A stretch of 40,881 nucleotides of DNA from Clostridiales bacterium (GCA_015655075.1 JAATFT010000068.1:1-40881), one strand, 5' to 3'. Counted from the stretch's first letter, positions 16,561 through 26,600 are shown. A program made the numbers and translations. The notes: a model not told the origin generated them from the sequence alone.

Positions 16561-18165
16561 CTACTTCCCTGTGTTTGTCATCGGGATGGATATTTCCCAA
16601 TGCGCACCTTTCTCCGTTTCCAAGTGGATTTTACCGTTAAACTCATCGACAATCTTCTTTACAATAAACATACCGTGACCCCGCTGTCCTTTCTTTGTTG
16701 TGAAACCCTGATCATAAATCTTATCCCTGTATTTAGGAGGAATCCCGCCGCCGTTATCCTTAACCGTAATTTTTAAGAAATGTTCTTCTTCAATTATTTT
16801 TACCCATATCATACCCGTTCCGTCGCTCTTTACTTCGTCCAGGGAATTATCAATCAGATTTCCCACAATTGATACAATATCTTCAGAAGTCATATACTGG
16901 GGCAAATTCGTTAATTTGGAGGCATTCTCTATGATTAATTTAATTCTGCACTCCTCTGCTTTATTATATTTGGAAAGCAATAAGGCGGAAAGGGAGGCAT
17001 CTTTTATATTCTTGGTTATAATATTACTTATATTGCTTCTTCCTTTAGCAATATCGGTTATAAACTGCAGCGCTTTCTCATACTCTTCCAACTGTATCAG
17101 CCCTGCTATGGTATGAAGCTTATTCATGAATTCATGATTTTGTGCCCGTAAGGACCATGCCATTTTTTTAGCACCTGTAAGTTCTTCCGCCATCCTGGTC
17201 ACCTCCGTTTTGTCTCTGAAGCTTGCAATGGCTCCTACAACCTTTCCTCCTCTGTTCTTAATGGGAATTCGATTTGTCACGATTATGGTATTATTGATTC
17301 TCTGCTCGTTTTCATATTCCGATCTGCCGGTATTAAGTACATATAATAAACGGGTGTTGGGAATAAGCTCTTCTACGTTACGCCCTATCATAAGCTCCTT
17401 ATCAACCTGATTCTCAAAATGCAATATATTTAGCGCCGAATCATTAACAAGGGTGATTCTGCCCAAATGATCCACGGCTATCAGTCCCTCATGAATGGCA
17501 TGCAGGATTCCCATTTTTTCATTATAAAGCCTTGTAATTTCCTCCGGCTCCAGTCCCAGCAGAGTATTTTTTATGCTGCCGGCCAATAAAAACGCCCCTA
17601 TGATACCCACCGCCAGTCCCCCAAGGCCAATCAATATAATATACATAATAGCCGTGCGTTTTGCATTTTCAATACTTTGGGTGAGCGTACCCACAGAGAC
17701 GAAACCCAATTCCGTCTTTTTGTCCCAATCGTAGATAGGAGCAAAAGCCCTTAAGGATCTGCCCAAGGTTCCCGTAGCTTCGGAAATATAGGTCTCTCCT
17801 TTTTCAATTACCCTTTTTTCATCTCCTCCCACAAATTTTTTCCCTATCATTTCAGAGTTTGGATGAGAATACCTTATTCCCTCCGTGTCTGCAACTGTAA
17901 TATACTCAATCTGTTCCAAATGATTCAGCTGTTCGTTAATATAGGATTCAATATTTTTGTCCGGATCCTTAGCTCTTAATGCGGTTATGATCTCTGTGGA
18001 ATGTGCAACCGTCTCAGCTACGTTCATAATATTGGTTCTGGCTTTACTTTCAATATTGCCGGTCATCCAGGAAGCTACAAATGGTATGATCACTGTTATG
18101 GATATAAATACTACCATAATTACTAATAAAGTAAGCTTTGTCTGCAGTTTCATTGCTTTTTTCAT
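16561..18165 (-). CDS. CitA/DcuS/MalK-type sensor histidine kinase
   Basis: The 534-residue protein has a first membrane helix (about 12-33), an extracellular Cache-type sensor domain to about residue 175 (IRYSHPNSEMIGKKFVGGDE is typical of carboxylate sensors), a second helix at about 175-197, a PAS domain (about 215-320), a histidine region (QNHEFMNKLHTIAGL near 345) and a HATPase domain with DNGGGIP and GHGMFIVKKI. AGGAG precedes the ATG. It detects an external di- or tricarboxylate and phosphorylates the adjacent regulator. A near-palindrome (16 of 18) at 18180-18197 lies just upstream and may be a control site. Confidence 0.93.
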   Translation of the reverse strand: MKKAMKLQTKLTLLVIMVVFISITVIIPFVASWMTGNIESKARTNIMNVAETVAHSTEIITALRAKDPDKNIESYINEQLNHLEQIEYITVADTEGIRYSHPNSEMIGKKFVGGDEKRVIEKGETYISEATGTLGRSLRAFAPIYDWDKKTELGFVSVGTLTQSIENAKRTAIMYIILIGLGGLAVGIIGAFLLAGSIKNTLLGLEPEEITRLYNEKMGILHAIHEGLIAVDHLGRITLVNDSALNILHFENQVDKELMIGRNVEELIPNTRLLYVLNTGRSEYENEQRINNTIIVTNRIPIKNRGGKVVGAIASFRDKTEVTRMAEELTGAKKMAWSLRAQNHEFMNKLHTIAGLIQLEEYEKALQFITDIAKGRSNISNIITKNIKDASLSALLLSKYNKAEECRIKLIIENASKLTNLPQYMTSEDIVSIVGNLIDNSLDEVKSDGTGMIWVKIIEEEHFLKITVKDNGGGIPPKYRDKIYDQGFTTKKGQRGHGMFIVKKIVDEFNGKIHLETEKGAHWEISIPMTNTGK

Positions 18166-18256
18166 CTTAACTCCTATTGTATGCCGTATACCGCATATAC
18201 CTTAGAATATGGTCCTACATGTTTACACTCTGGATATACCTGCTTTTATTATATAC

Positions 18257-18320
18257 AAAAACACGGAATCATGAAAGACCATATATTAACAAAAAAATAT
18301 TGTCTTTTATTTTTCCGTGT
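18257..18320 (-). terminator. Terminator after the KdgT-family permease gene
   Basis: Imperfect 19-bp arms at 18261-18279 and 18302-18320 (15 of 19 pair) are followed, on the minus strand, by a TTTTT run at 18257-18261. It separates the permease/malic enzyme unit from the two-component genes, which therefore need their own promoter. Confidence 0.65.
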
Positions 18321-18378
18321 TTCATAAAGTCCGTCCTACATTTCTATTTCATGAATTTATTTTCCCCGCAGCTTTTTA

Positions 18379-19359
18379 TCAGGCGGCTGAATCATTTCCC
18401 AGTTTCTTCAGCTTTTTCATTTTATTATCCCGAAGGATTTTAAAGGCGTAGGTAACAACAAAGGGGCAAATGATGGCAGAAACTACACATGCTGCCGCAA
18501 CTTGTGCAGTTGCCACTGATGCAATAGCAGCTAAAGCCGGATCTGATTCTGCAACGGCCGCCGGAGTGGCTACCGCATTTCCTGCTGTTGAACCTGTTGC
18601 CAGTCCAATGATAGGTTCTTCTTTGAATAATTTTAAAAGTACATAAGCCCCTATTCCGGTAAGGGCTGCCACAATTCCTAAAAGGATCCCCGGCCCCCCT
18701 GCTTTTACTATCGTACTAAGATTCATTCCGGCTCCTAACGGAAAAGAAAAGAAGGGGATTAATAATAATTTACTGCTTCCAAGAAAGGCTCTCATATCCG
18801 AATCAATATTGCCTAAAATCATTCCTATTACAATGGGAACTAATACTGCAACAAGTGACATAATAGGAATTTGTGCAAGTCCTGAAGCTCCCAGGGCAAC
18901 TAGGGTAAAAAACGGGCCGTCTTTTAAAGACAATAACGCATAAGCACCTACATCCGTTTCATCGCCGTATTGTGAGGCAAGGGATGCATATAATCCACCG
19001 TTGCAGTTGGTTAATGCCGCAACGACTGCCAATGGGGATAATCCTAACACCCCGGCAGGCCCAAAAATTTTTCCTACCAGTATTCCGATGCCGGCACCTA
19101 CAATAAACTTTCCTGTTATTAATAAGGCACCTTTTTTTAATGCCTTTGGCGCTAATTTAAAATGAATTTGGGAACCAATTAAAAACATAAAACAGGCCAA
19201 AATTGTTGAAGAAGCTGTTTTGCTGAATAAAGCCGTTGTAAAACCCCCAATTTCCAGGAATTGCGGAAAAAATGTATTGACCAATACTCCTAAAAAAAGC
19301 GGAACAACCATCATACCTCCCGGAATTTTATCAAGAGTTTTCTTAATAGGAATTTGCAT
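18379..19359 (-). CDS. KdgT-family (2-keto-3-deoxygluconate permease) transporter
   Basis: The 326-residue hydrophobic protein has about ten membrane segments and KdgT-family hallmarks, including TNCNGGLYASLASQYGDETD and TGSTAGNAVATPAAVAESDP. Characterised relatives import 2-keto-3-deoxygluconate with protons. The setting here is different: it is 50 bases after a malic enzyme gene and next to a dicarboxylate-type two-component system, with no KDG kinase or aldolase nearby. A hydroxy- or dicarboxylate such as malate is therefore a fair alternative substrate. AAAGGAGGG precedes the ATG. Family assignment is firm; substrate is not. Confidence 0.88.
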   Translation of the reverse strand: MQIPIKKTLDKIPGGMMVVPLFLGVLVNTFFPQFLEIGGFTTALFSKTASSTILACFMFLIGSQIHFKLAPKALKKGALLITGKFIVGAGIGILVGKIFGPAGVLGLSPLAVVAALTNCNGGLYASLASQYGDETDVGAYALLSLKDGPFFTLVALGASGLAQIPIMSLVAVLVPIVIGMILGNIDSDMRAFLGSSKLLLIPFFSFPLGAGMNLSTIVKAGGPGILLGIVAALTGIGAYVLLKLFKEEPIIGLATGSTAGNAVATPAAVAESDPALAAIASVATAQVAAACVVSAIICPFVVTYAFKILRDNKMKKLKKLGNDSAA

Positions 19360-19409
19360 AATAGACCCTCCTTTTCTGGTAAGATTAAATATTTTTTTAT
19401 TAATTCAAT

Positions 19410-20582
19410 TTATAACCTTGCGGCACCGGTTTTGACTGCCGCCTCTTTTATTGCTTTTGCTACGTTCGCTGCAACCGTTTTATCTAATGCATTGGGTATT
19501 ACATTATTCTCATTCAAATCTTCTTCTTTTATCATAGAAGCTATCGCATAGGCTGCCGCAAGTTTCATTTCTTCATTAATTTCCCGGGCCCTGACATCCA
19601 AAGCTCCTCTGAATATTCCCGGAAATGCCAGCACATTATTAACCTGATTGGGAAAGTCCGATCTTCCTGTCCCGATTACCCTAGCCCCCGCTGCTTTTGC
19701 TTCATCCGGCATAATTTCCGGAGTTGGATTTGCCATGGCAAATATTATGGAATCCTTATTCATTGTCCTTACCATATCTGCACTTACGATTTTCGGTGCC
19801 GATACACCGATAAACACATCCGCTCCTGCCAAGGCATCCGCTAAAGTTCCCTTAACGTTTTCCGGGTTCGTCACCTTGGCAAGTTCCTTTTTCGCCTCAT
19901 CCACATTTTCAATTCCATTGTAAAGAACCCCAACCTTATCACATGCTATCAGATTCCTTACCCCGGAAGAAAGCAATAACCTGGCTATAGCCGTTCCGGC
20001 AGCTCCTGCCCCATTGATAACAACCTTGATATCTTCAATTTTTTTATTTACTACCTTTAAGGCATTTATGATTCCCGCAAGAACAACAACTGCGGTTCCA
20101 TGCTGGTCATCGTGGAATACCGGGATATCAAGTTCTTTCTTTAATTTTTCTTCCACTTCAAAGCATCTCGGAGCTCCTATGTCTTCCAGGTTAATTCCGC
20201 CAAACCCGGGAGCAATCAGCTTTACCGTTCTAACTATTTCATCCACATCTTTCGTATCCAGGCAGATCGGAAATGCATCCACATTTGCAAATTCTTTAAA
20301 TAGAATTGCCTTTCCTTCCATAACGGGCAGACCTGCCTTTGGCCCTATATCGCCCAATCCCAATACCGCCGTCCCGTCCGTTACGACGGCAACCAGGTTT
20401 CCTTTGGAGGTATACTTATAAACGTCTTCCGGATTTTCATGAATCTTTCTGCATGGTTCCGCAACACCGGGAGTATAAGCTAAACTTAAGTCTTCCCTTG
20501 TTGTAATTTTCACTTTTGATTTTATTTCTATCTTCCCTCTATGCATTGCATGCAGTTTTAAGCTTTCCTCAAAATAGTTCAA
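19410..20582 (-). CDS. NAD-dependent malic enzyme
   Basis: The 390-residue protein is of the short bacterial malic enzyme class. Visible are the catalytic tyrosine Y36 in SLAYTPGVA, lysine K91 in PVMEGKA, metal ligands E133/D134 (LEDI) and the HDDQHGTA block (D158/D159), and the NAD-binding GAGAAG at 191-196. It decarboxylates malate to pyruvate and CO2 with reduction of NAD(P)+. It starts with TTG at 20582, with GGAAGG eight bases upstream. It is the first gene of a unit with the KdgT-family permease, consistent with uptake and oxidation of malate under the adjacent two-component system. Confidence 0.94.
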   Translation of the reverse strand: MNYFEESLKLHAMHRGKIEIKSKVKITTREDLSLAYTPGVAEPCRKIHENPEDVYKYTSKGNLVAVVTDGTAVLGLGDIGPKAGLPVMEGKAILFKEFANVDAFPICLDTKDVDEIVRTVKLIAPGFGGINLEDIGAPRCFEVEEKLKKELDIPVFHDDQHGTAVVVLAGIINALKVVNKKIEDIKVVINGAGAAGTAIARLLLSSGVRNLIACDKVGVLYNGIENVDEAKKELAKVTNPENVKGTLADALAGADVFIGVSAPKIVSADMVRTMNKDSIIFAMANPTPEIMPDEAKAAGARVIGTGRSDFPNQVNNVLAFPGIFRGALDVRAREINEEMKLAAAYAIASMIKEEDLNENNVIPNALDKTVAANVAKAIKEAAVKTGAARL

Positions 20583-20825
20583 TTTTTATGCCTTCCCTTC
20601 CGCTTTTCAGCCATTTTTATAATTATTTACTACAAATTTATGGTAGCATTAATATAAAGCTATTAAAACATTACAAAAATTAAAAATTTATTATGGTCAT
20701 ATTGAACATTTTGACACAAAATTAACAAGCTACCGGATGCAGGAAGTTATTGCAGCATAGCCTAATTTACTTTATGGAAAGAATTAGGGTTTTTTATCGA
20801 ATAGTGCGCAATTTCCTATTTGATA
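20583..20825. other. Malic enzyme upstream region, A/T-rich with hairpins
   Basis: No gene is visible. The first 150 bases are A/T-rich and should hold the malic enzyme promoter and response-regulator sites; I could not fix a confident promoter. CCTAATT (20761-20767) pairs with AATTAGG (20782-20788) and is followed by a T-run on the plus strand, terminator-like although no plus-strand gene precedes it. TTTTTATCGAATAG at about 20791 pairs with CTATTTGATAAAAA ending near 20830. Confidence 0.4.
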
Positions 20826-20871
20826 AAAAAATGCCGCAAACTACAAATTATAAGTAGTTTACGGCATTTTT
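20826..20871 (-). terminator. Terminator of the TetR/zinc-ribbon unit
   Basis: AAAAATGCCG-C-AAACTAC (20826-20843) pairs with GTAGTTT-A-CGGCATTTTT (20854-20871). The minus-strand transcript ends in seven T residues after the stem, 37 bases past the zinc-ribbon stop. The plus strand also has five T residues, so it may work both ways. TCAGACACGCCCC directly next to it (20872-20884) matches the end of the palindromic element at 35354-35510. Confidence 0.75.
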
Positions 20872-20907
20872 CAGACACGCCCCAGCTAAAACGGACCGGT
20901 TTTAAGA

Positions 20908-21159
20908 TCATTCGGCTTCAAAATACTTTTCCCAGGCAGGAAGCTTACGCATTAATTCTTCGGCGGCCTTATGGGCAACAGAACTTTCCAGGCCCTGGGT
21001 TTTCATAATGAATTCCGACATGCCCTCTTTTTTCTCCTCAAAGGACTGCATGGAACCGTCGGACCTTGCACAATAAATACAGTAACCCTTGGTTTCATCC
21101 TTCATAGGATAATCCTCCGGTTTCGTCATGGGCATACCACATGCTATACATACCTTCAT
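20908..21159 (-). CDS. Small zinc-ribbon protein
   Basis: The 83-residue protein has paired cysteines C4-X2-C7 (CIACGMPM) and C27-X2-C30 (YCIYC), the pattern of the putative zinc-ribbon family (Zn_ribbon_2 type), followed by a charged helical tail. GAAGGTGA precedes the ATG. It starts 14 bases after the TetR stop and shares its terminator, so the two are co-transcribed and the TetR protein probably controls it. Function is unknown. Confidence 0.82.
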   Translation of the reverse strand: MKVCIACGMPMTKPEDYPMKDETKGYCIYCARSDGSMQSFEEKKEGMSEFIMKTQGLESSVAHKAAEELMRKLPAWEKYFEAE

Positions 21160-21173
21160 ATTTTCACCTTCTT

Positions 21174-21758
21174 TCAGATAGCAAGTAATTTTAAGAAATT
21201 GCCGGCCAGCTCCTCCTTATACCTGTTAAGTACGGAGCCTTCAGGCGCAAATAATTCCTCATTGGACAGATAATAATGTAAAAGACCTAACCAGGAATTA
21301 AAAACAAAATGTATGGGCAGCATTTTAATTTTTCCCTCCTTCTGATATTTTTCAATTACCTTGCTCAAATGGAAAGATACCGTGGATTGGATTGAAACGT
21401 AGACATATCTCGCCTGTTCCGGCAAAAAACTGCTTTCCGAGATAAGCCTTTTATAAAAACCCTGATGCTTCATCAGGATTTCAATATGGGCATATAAAAT
21501 ATCTTCAAGGCTGTCACAATTTTCCGACAATTCATGGAGCTGTTTATTTATATCCATACCGAATTGTTCCAACAAACCGGCCTTTAAATCCTCCACTGTG
21601 GGAAAATGGACAAAAATACTCCCATGGGCAATCTGTGCTTCTTTTGCAATCCTGTTCGTAGCCGCATCAAACCCCTCATTGGAATAGACCTTATAAGCTG
21701 CTTGTAAAATCAGTTTTCTTGTAGTTTCTTTTTGAATCTGCCTTTTATTTTGCTTCAT
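21174..21758 (-). CDS. TetR-family transcriptional regulator
   Basis: The 194-residue protein has a TetR helix-turn-helix (ILQAAYKVYSNEGFDAATNR, then IAHGSIFVHFPTVEDLKAGL) at about residues 10-55, and an all-helical ligand domain. ATG 21758 is chosen because GGTGGAG lies six bases upstream; a longer reading to 21821 has no ribosome site and atypical sequence. A near-consensus promoter is at 21888-21916. Direct repeats ATTGACT at 21858-21864 and 21873-21879 lie between promoter and gene and may be its operator. Ligand unknown. Confidence 0.9.
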   Translation of the reverse strand: MKQNKRQIQKETTRKLILQAAYKVYSNEGFDAATNRIAKEAQIAHGSIFVHFPTVEDLKAGLLEQFGMDINKQLHELSENCDSLEDILYAHIEILMKHQGFYKRLISESSFLPEQARYVYVSIQSTVSFHLSKVIEKYQKEGKIKMLPIHFVFNSWLGLLHYYLSNEELFAPEGSVLNRYKEELAGNFLKLLAI

Positions 21759-21887
21759 TTTGCTCCACCTAAAAACCTCCACCCGACATAAGCATCCGGT
21801 CAATTTGCAGGCCAGGATCAAACTGCCTCATGGTTCTGCATCGTAACGTCTAATTTAATTGACTGTTTACTCATTGACTTTATGCTC

Positions 21888-21916
21888 ATTATATATCGGA
21901 TTGTTCTGTCTGTCAA
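21888..21916 (-). promoter_or_regulatory. Consensus sigma-A promoter for the TetR unit
   Basis: On the minus strand TTGACA (21916-21911), exactly 17 bases, TATAAT (21893-21888). Both hexamers match the consensus completely, the strongest promoter seen in the window. It points at the TetR gene, 130 bases away, so strong repression is expected. Confidence 0.8.
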
Positions 21917-21993
21917 GATTATTTTACATAAATATCAATTATTTTTTCTTTTCCTTTTTTTAAATATTTCTTTTTAACCCAAATAGTCAGATT

Positions 21994-22039
21994 AAAAACC
22001 CCCTCTGCTTAATTTTGCATTAAGGTAAGGGGGTTTTTT
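21994..22039 (-). terminator. Terminator after rhaD (bidirectional in sequence)
   Basis: AAAAACCCCCT (21994-22004) pairs with AGGGGGTTTTT near 22028-22038 around a loop of about 23 bases that itself holds TTAA complements. The minus strand has GGGGGTTTTT at the end, 39 bases after the rhaD stop; the plus strand ends in six T residues. Confidence 0.85.
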
Positions 22040-22077
22040 GAAAATATATTTATTTACTTTCTTATCTTTTTACCTTT

Positions 22078-22908
22078 TTAACTTTTTTCATAAAGGAATT
22101 TTTCCGGCAGGGTTAATTTAAAGTCTATCGCTAAATCCCTGAAATTCTGGGGTTTTATCGTCTGTAATTTATGAGGGGACATGGATAAGGTTTTTACTAA
22201 GATTTCCGCAGATTTTTCAACGGTATGCATAAGACCGAAAGTTAAATCAAAATCAATTCCGGAACAAAACATGCCATGGTGGGCCCAGACTGCCACATCA
22301 TATTTTTTCATCAGCTCACTGGTTGCAACTGCAATTTCCCTTCCCCCCGGAACCATCCATGGTACTACACCCACCCCGTCCGGAAAGACCACCGGACACT
22401 CCGTTGCCATTTCCCAGAGTTCCCTGGTAAAAACCTCATCCGATAAAGGCAGGACAAAGGTCAGTGCAATAATATTGGTTGTATGGGCATGGTAAATTAC
22501 CCTGTAGCTTCCATTTGTTACAATTTTCTTTACTTCATGATTCATTAAATGGGTTGCCAGCTCACTTGTAGGCCGGCCGCCATCCACAAGTCCCCAGCTG
22601 ATTCTGTAGTTTTCCCCCTTGTCATCCAGTTCGATAATGGCAATACAGGCCTCCGGGTCCACAATAATATTACGGAAATATTTGCCGGTACCGGTTACCA
22701 GGAAAAATTCCTCCGCCAGTCCCAAAACTTTGGTACCAATAGGGTACCATTCCGTGTTTACGTTAAGCCTTGACTTTATACTTTCAACTTCCTCCGCCTT
22801 CAGCCTGTAGGAAAGATTACCTCCGTTCCGTTCATGCCAGCCCTGCATGAAGCCGTCGTTTGCCATTTTAATAAAACCTTTCACAAAATCCGTATCCAAT
22901 ACTCTCAT
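22078..22908 (-). CDS. rhaD: Rhamnulose-1-phosphate aldolase
   Basis: The 276-residue protein is a class II aldolase of the RhaD family. E116, H140, H142 and H211 match, with a one-residue offset, the catalytic glutamate and zinc histidines known for E. coli RhaD (E117, H141, H143, H212). It splits L-rhamnulose-1-phosphate into dihydroxyacetone phosphate and L-lactaldehyde. ATG 22908 is chosen because AAAGGAGA lies just upstream, inside a longer reading that begins at 22929. Isomerase and kinase genes are not in the window. It sits near a GH106 rhamnosidase gene, supporting a rhamnoside pathway. Confidence 0.93.
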   Translation of the reverse strand: MRVLDTDFVKGFIKMANDGFMQGWHERNGGNLSYRLKAEEVESIKSRLNVNTEWYPIGTKVLGLAEEFFLVTGTGKYFRNIIVDPEACIAIIELDDKGENYRISWGLVDGGRPTSELATHLMNHEVKKIVTNGSYRVIYHAHTTNIIALTFVLPLSDEVFTRELWEMATECPVVFPDGVGVVPWMVPGGREIAVATSELMKKYDVAVWAHHGMFCSGIDFDLTFGLMHTVEKSAEILVKTLSMSPHKLQTIKPQNFRDLAIDFKLTLPEKFLYEKS

Positions 22909-22940
22909 TATAGATTTCTCTCCTTTCATATAGCTGTTCT

Positions 22941-22978
22941 ATATAGATAATCGCGAAATAAAATTATTGTATCTATAT
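22941..22978. promoter_or_regulatory. Inverted repeat upstream of rhaD, candidate operator
   Basis: ATATAGATA (22941-22949) and its exact complement TATCTATAT (22970-22978) are separated by 20 bases, 33 bases upstream of the rhaD start. The spacing places the half-sites two to three helical turns apart, as for AraC-type dimers. A candidate -10 (TACAAT) overlaps the right half. Regulation by the AraC protein at 28564 is a guess. The remaining sequence to 23256 shows no gene. Confidence 0.45.
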
Positions 22979-23256
22979 ACTATGTGACTGTTTCATAGCT
23001 GAATCCGGCCCTATAAGTACGGAAGCGATGAAATTCGTATTTGTTGTACGGTATATTTTTTCTTGCCTGTAATCCTGTTCCTTCTAAAAGGATCTGCTTT
23101 TATATAATACCGGGCTTCAAAATTTTACATTTCTATTGTACACTGATTTCATGAAATAGTTAACATCTTCATTTGCAAATTATTGTGTCCTTGATTATAA
23201 TAATCCCATACAATATGCACTATAATTTTATAAACCACCTATATGTTTAATATATA

Positions 23257-23292
23257 AAAGGGACAGAGAATTTCAGAAGTCCCTGTCCCTTT
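23257..23292 (-). terminator. Terminator-like hairpin downstream of the GH106 unit
   Basis: AAAGGGACAG (23257-23266) pairs perfectly with CTGTCCCTTT (23283-23292). On the minus strand the stem ends CCCTTTTATAT. It lies beyond the two palindromic elements that follow the GH106 gene, so the elements seem to have inserted between gene and terminator. Confidence 0.65.
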
Positions 23293-23294
23293 CC

Positions 23295-23458
23295 TAGAGT
23301 GTGTTTGAAAAATGCTTGTGCCGGGCTTGATGCTCCACTTTGTGGGAGGCAAGGAGCGATTTTGGGCGCGTAGTGGTGCTACGTTCCCAAAATTGCGACG
23401 CAGAATACCGCAAAGTGGGGCGTTCAGAACGGTGCAATGATTTTTCAAACACGCTCTA
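23295..23458. mobile_element. Palindromic element A, copy 1 (MITE-like, 164 bp)
   Basis: Terminal inverted repeats at 23295-23313 and 23440-23458 match at 18 of 19 positions (TGTTTGAAAAAT core). The interior also pairs, with GCTCCACTTTGTGGGAG opposite a CCGCAAAGTGGGGCG block and GATTTTGGG opposite CCCAAAATT, so the whole unit folds as one long hairpin. The reverse complement aligns end to end with 35354-35510. There is no transposase. A non-autonomous palindromic repeat is the best description. Confidence 0.75.
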
Positions 23459-23463
23459 GCGCA

Positions 23464-23612
23464 CTGACAAGTTGATATCTTGTCTAATGGCTTGCCTGAA
23501 TTTCCATCTGCTTCGTTGTCGTCAATCGACGTATCCACCGCTACTCCTCATTCCACCGCCTCGCAGAATGAAAATCCATTCTACACCATTAGTCCAAGTA
23601 TCAACTTGTCAG
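23464..23612. mobile_element. Palindromic element B (149 bp), abutting element A
   Basis: Arms of about 27 bases at 23464-23490 and 23586-23612 pair with two small indels (CTGACAAGTTGATA at the left, TATCAACTTGTCAG at the right). The interior of about 95 bases lacks internal pairing as strong as in element A. It begins six bases after element A. Only one copy is present in the window. It resembles a non-autonomous mobile repeat. Confidence 0.65.
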
Positions 23613-23638
23613 ACACACCCTGGTAATGAATATAGAAT

Positions 23639-26600
23639 CTAAATTTTTTCAACCGTATAAGTAACGAATTCCGTATTTCCAGTCATCCCATAATCCTGAA
23701 CAACAGCTTTCGGAAATCCCGAATATAATTTTGAGAAATTTTCCTTCATAGCCTCTTCATCCATTCCGTCCATGGCACCCTCAGGGAATGCCATGGGATT
23801 GTCTTTCTCCTCGTAATACTTTCTGGCGATAAGGCGATTATTAAGGGTACTGGATACTTCTACCTGAATTATATTTTCACCGGGTATCAAAAGTGTACTG
23901 ATGTCCGCTGCCAGACGGTCAAAATCAAATGCGGGTGCCTTCCGCCCGTTTACATAAACTGCCGCCGAATTGCCGTTAGTGCTTTCCAGTTTTAATACAG
24001 CTCCGTTTTTCTCGCACCAGTCCGAAGGAAGTTTCACGGTTGTCGTATAATAACCGACACCGGATACTTCTTCTCCTATCTGACTGATATCCTTCCATGG
24101 CTTTAAGTCGGTTTTCCCAACGGGTATACGGGTTTTCTTAGTCCTGTAATAAATCTCCTTTGTAACAACGCCAAGTCCCCGGTCTTCCGTAATTGTCACC
24201 TTATCTCCTTCATTCCAGTCTTCAACCTCAAGTTCCCAAACATCCGGAAAAATCTTATCCGGAACTGTAATCTGTTTTTTAATAATGGTGCCGTCACTAA
24301 AAACAACTTCGTAAGTACCGCTCTTAGCGGCGGCTACCGAATATACCCCATTTTCTAGGTATAGGGCATCTGCATCACACGAAACAGCATGGAGAGCGTC
24401 ATTTTCCTTTTTATGCAGAGCGAGGATTGTCGCTTCACCGGGCTTCAATGTGACTTTTACCTGTATACGTCCGTTTTTCTCTTCATAAACTGCAACTTCT
24501 TCTTCTGTTCCCGTCCAGCAATGAATCCGGTATGGCTTGCCGCATCCCTTTATATTCAGCGTTACGGTGGATTCCTCCCTCCGGGTATACATATAATTGT
24601 AAACAAACAGATAATCCGTATCTTCTCCCGTCCTCATAAATGTCAGTATATTCTTATTTTCTTCTGTAAAGGCAGCTCGGGGCAGTACACCAAGAGCAGC
24701 CAGTGTTTCCTTTGTTTTACTTTGATCCCATATTTCCGCCACATTCCTAAGCTTTCGCAATTCATCCATTACCGCCTTCAATTCTTCATCCTTTCCGTCA
24801 TTAAACGGTGTCATAGAAGCAGCTTTTTTATGAAATTCATCCTTTCCCACATGGATGGTTTCTGTTACACCGTTAACCAGGATAACAGGAAGTCCTTCCC
24901 TGGCCCAGTCTAAAATTTTTCTTGCACTGTTTACCGGCATAACCTCCTGATAAATGATCAAGGCCTGATATCCGGGACCCTTCGGTGTAACCATTCCATT
25001 TTCATATACAATATTGTCTTCTTCCAGAAGCTGCGGTGCAAAATAATCATAGGTATAACCGGCATTCTGCAGCTTCATATCTTTCCAGTAGATTCCTTCA
25101 TTTGCACGCATCAATTTTTGTTCATAGGTTTCTTTCTCATTGCCGTACATCATATACATGTTATTAAAATAGTAATCCAGACGCAGGATACCAATGTCCA
25201 GCCTGGGGCTGCCCTGGCGCAGAAGCATCTGATATCTGGCAATCATGTCCGTCCAGTCTTTGTAATGCTGCCAGGCCGGCTGACGGCATCCGAATCTTTC
25301 CGAGAAAACAGGCAGCATGCCTTCATGCCCCGGCCAGTAGGTAGAAGCTTCCGACCCTGCTATGCTGGAATAGCCATGAAGCACTGTCTTATTAATACCT
25401 GCCGCAAACTGGGTATAAATAATCTGGGTATAAAAATCCAGTCCAAGCATATAGTTAAACAACGTGGCACCTGTTTCACTGGAAAACAGCCGGTTATATA
25501 GGTGAGCCGTACCCGCCAGACCCCGGTAGGCATCAATCTGGGATGCAAATTCCAGTGACTCTGTCTCAATTCCGTCCACATATTTTCCCGGCTGGGAAAT
25601 CTCAAAAGGCATACCGTAGGAAATTTCAGCCCTAAGTTCCATTCCCGCACTGTGCAGCCATTCTCTGAAGGGATGCAGCATATTCTCCATATATAAATCG
25701 GTTAAGGTCTGATAAAAATCATTTCTCAGCTTACTAATCCAGGTTTTGTCTTCTGCTTCATAATAAAAAACCCCTGGCATCATCATACCCTTTGAACGTT
25801 TTATAATGTAAGGCAGGTACGGAGTCAGATCATAACCACGGCGTTTTTTAAATTCCTCCAACAGATGATATCCCCAGAAAACCCCGCCCTTTCCATAGGT
25901 AGACACTTCCAAAGAATCCATATACATCATAACGCGGCTGTTTTCCTTAATCCTCCGGACCAGTTCAGGCTTCATCAATTCTTTTTCCCAGTAGTCAATC
26001 AGTGCTTTAACACCATATTGATCAAGATAATTGACGGTATAGGATATACTTACCGACGGCTCTGCGGTCTGTCCGGTACCGTGCAGCCAGAATGTGAACA
26101 ATTCATAATCCCCGTCCTCCGGCGCACGAAAGATCAGACTCTCCTCCTGTACAGAACCGGTCAGCACGATCAGACTGGATTTATCCAGAATTGCCGCTTC
26201 TTCATCCGCGCCGATTACTTTTCCTGCCACAACTGCAACCAATTCCTGAACATTGACATTAGGCATAACAATATTACATTTTTTAAGTCTGCCGGTTCTC
26301 GTTTTCCCTGCCTTTACCGTTTCTGCCATAAAATCCAGTTCTTTTGCCGCCGCTTTATCATCCGGAACAATACTGGTCAGATTCGCATTGGACCAATTCG
26401 TACCGCTGGTTACACTGGCACCCATCCCGCGCTTTGTTGCTTCTTCAATAACCAGATTGGAATCATGCACCCATTCTTCGGAGCCCCACCCATAGACGGA
26501 GGAATCCGCGCCTGCTTCACCCATAGCCAAAAACTCAGCGGCACCGAATCCTGCATCATGCAGCATTTTTATGTCATTTTTCAAAGTTTCGTCCGTGTGA

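Noticed and set aside
23239..23538. 99-codon minus-strand frame
   Set aside because: It spans palindromic elements A and B. Its protein resembles the frame at 35330-35512 only because both read the same repeat; no ribosome site.
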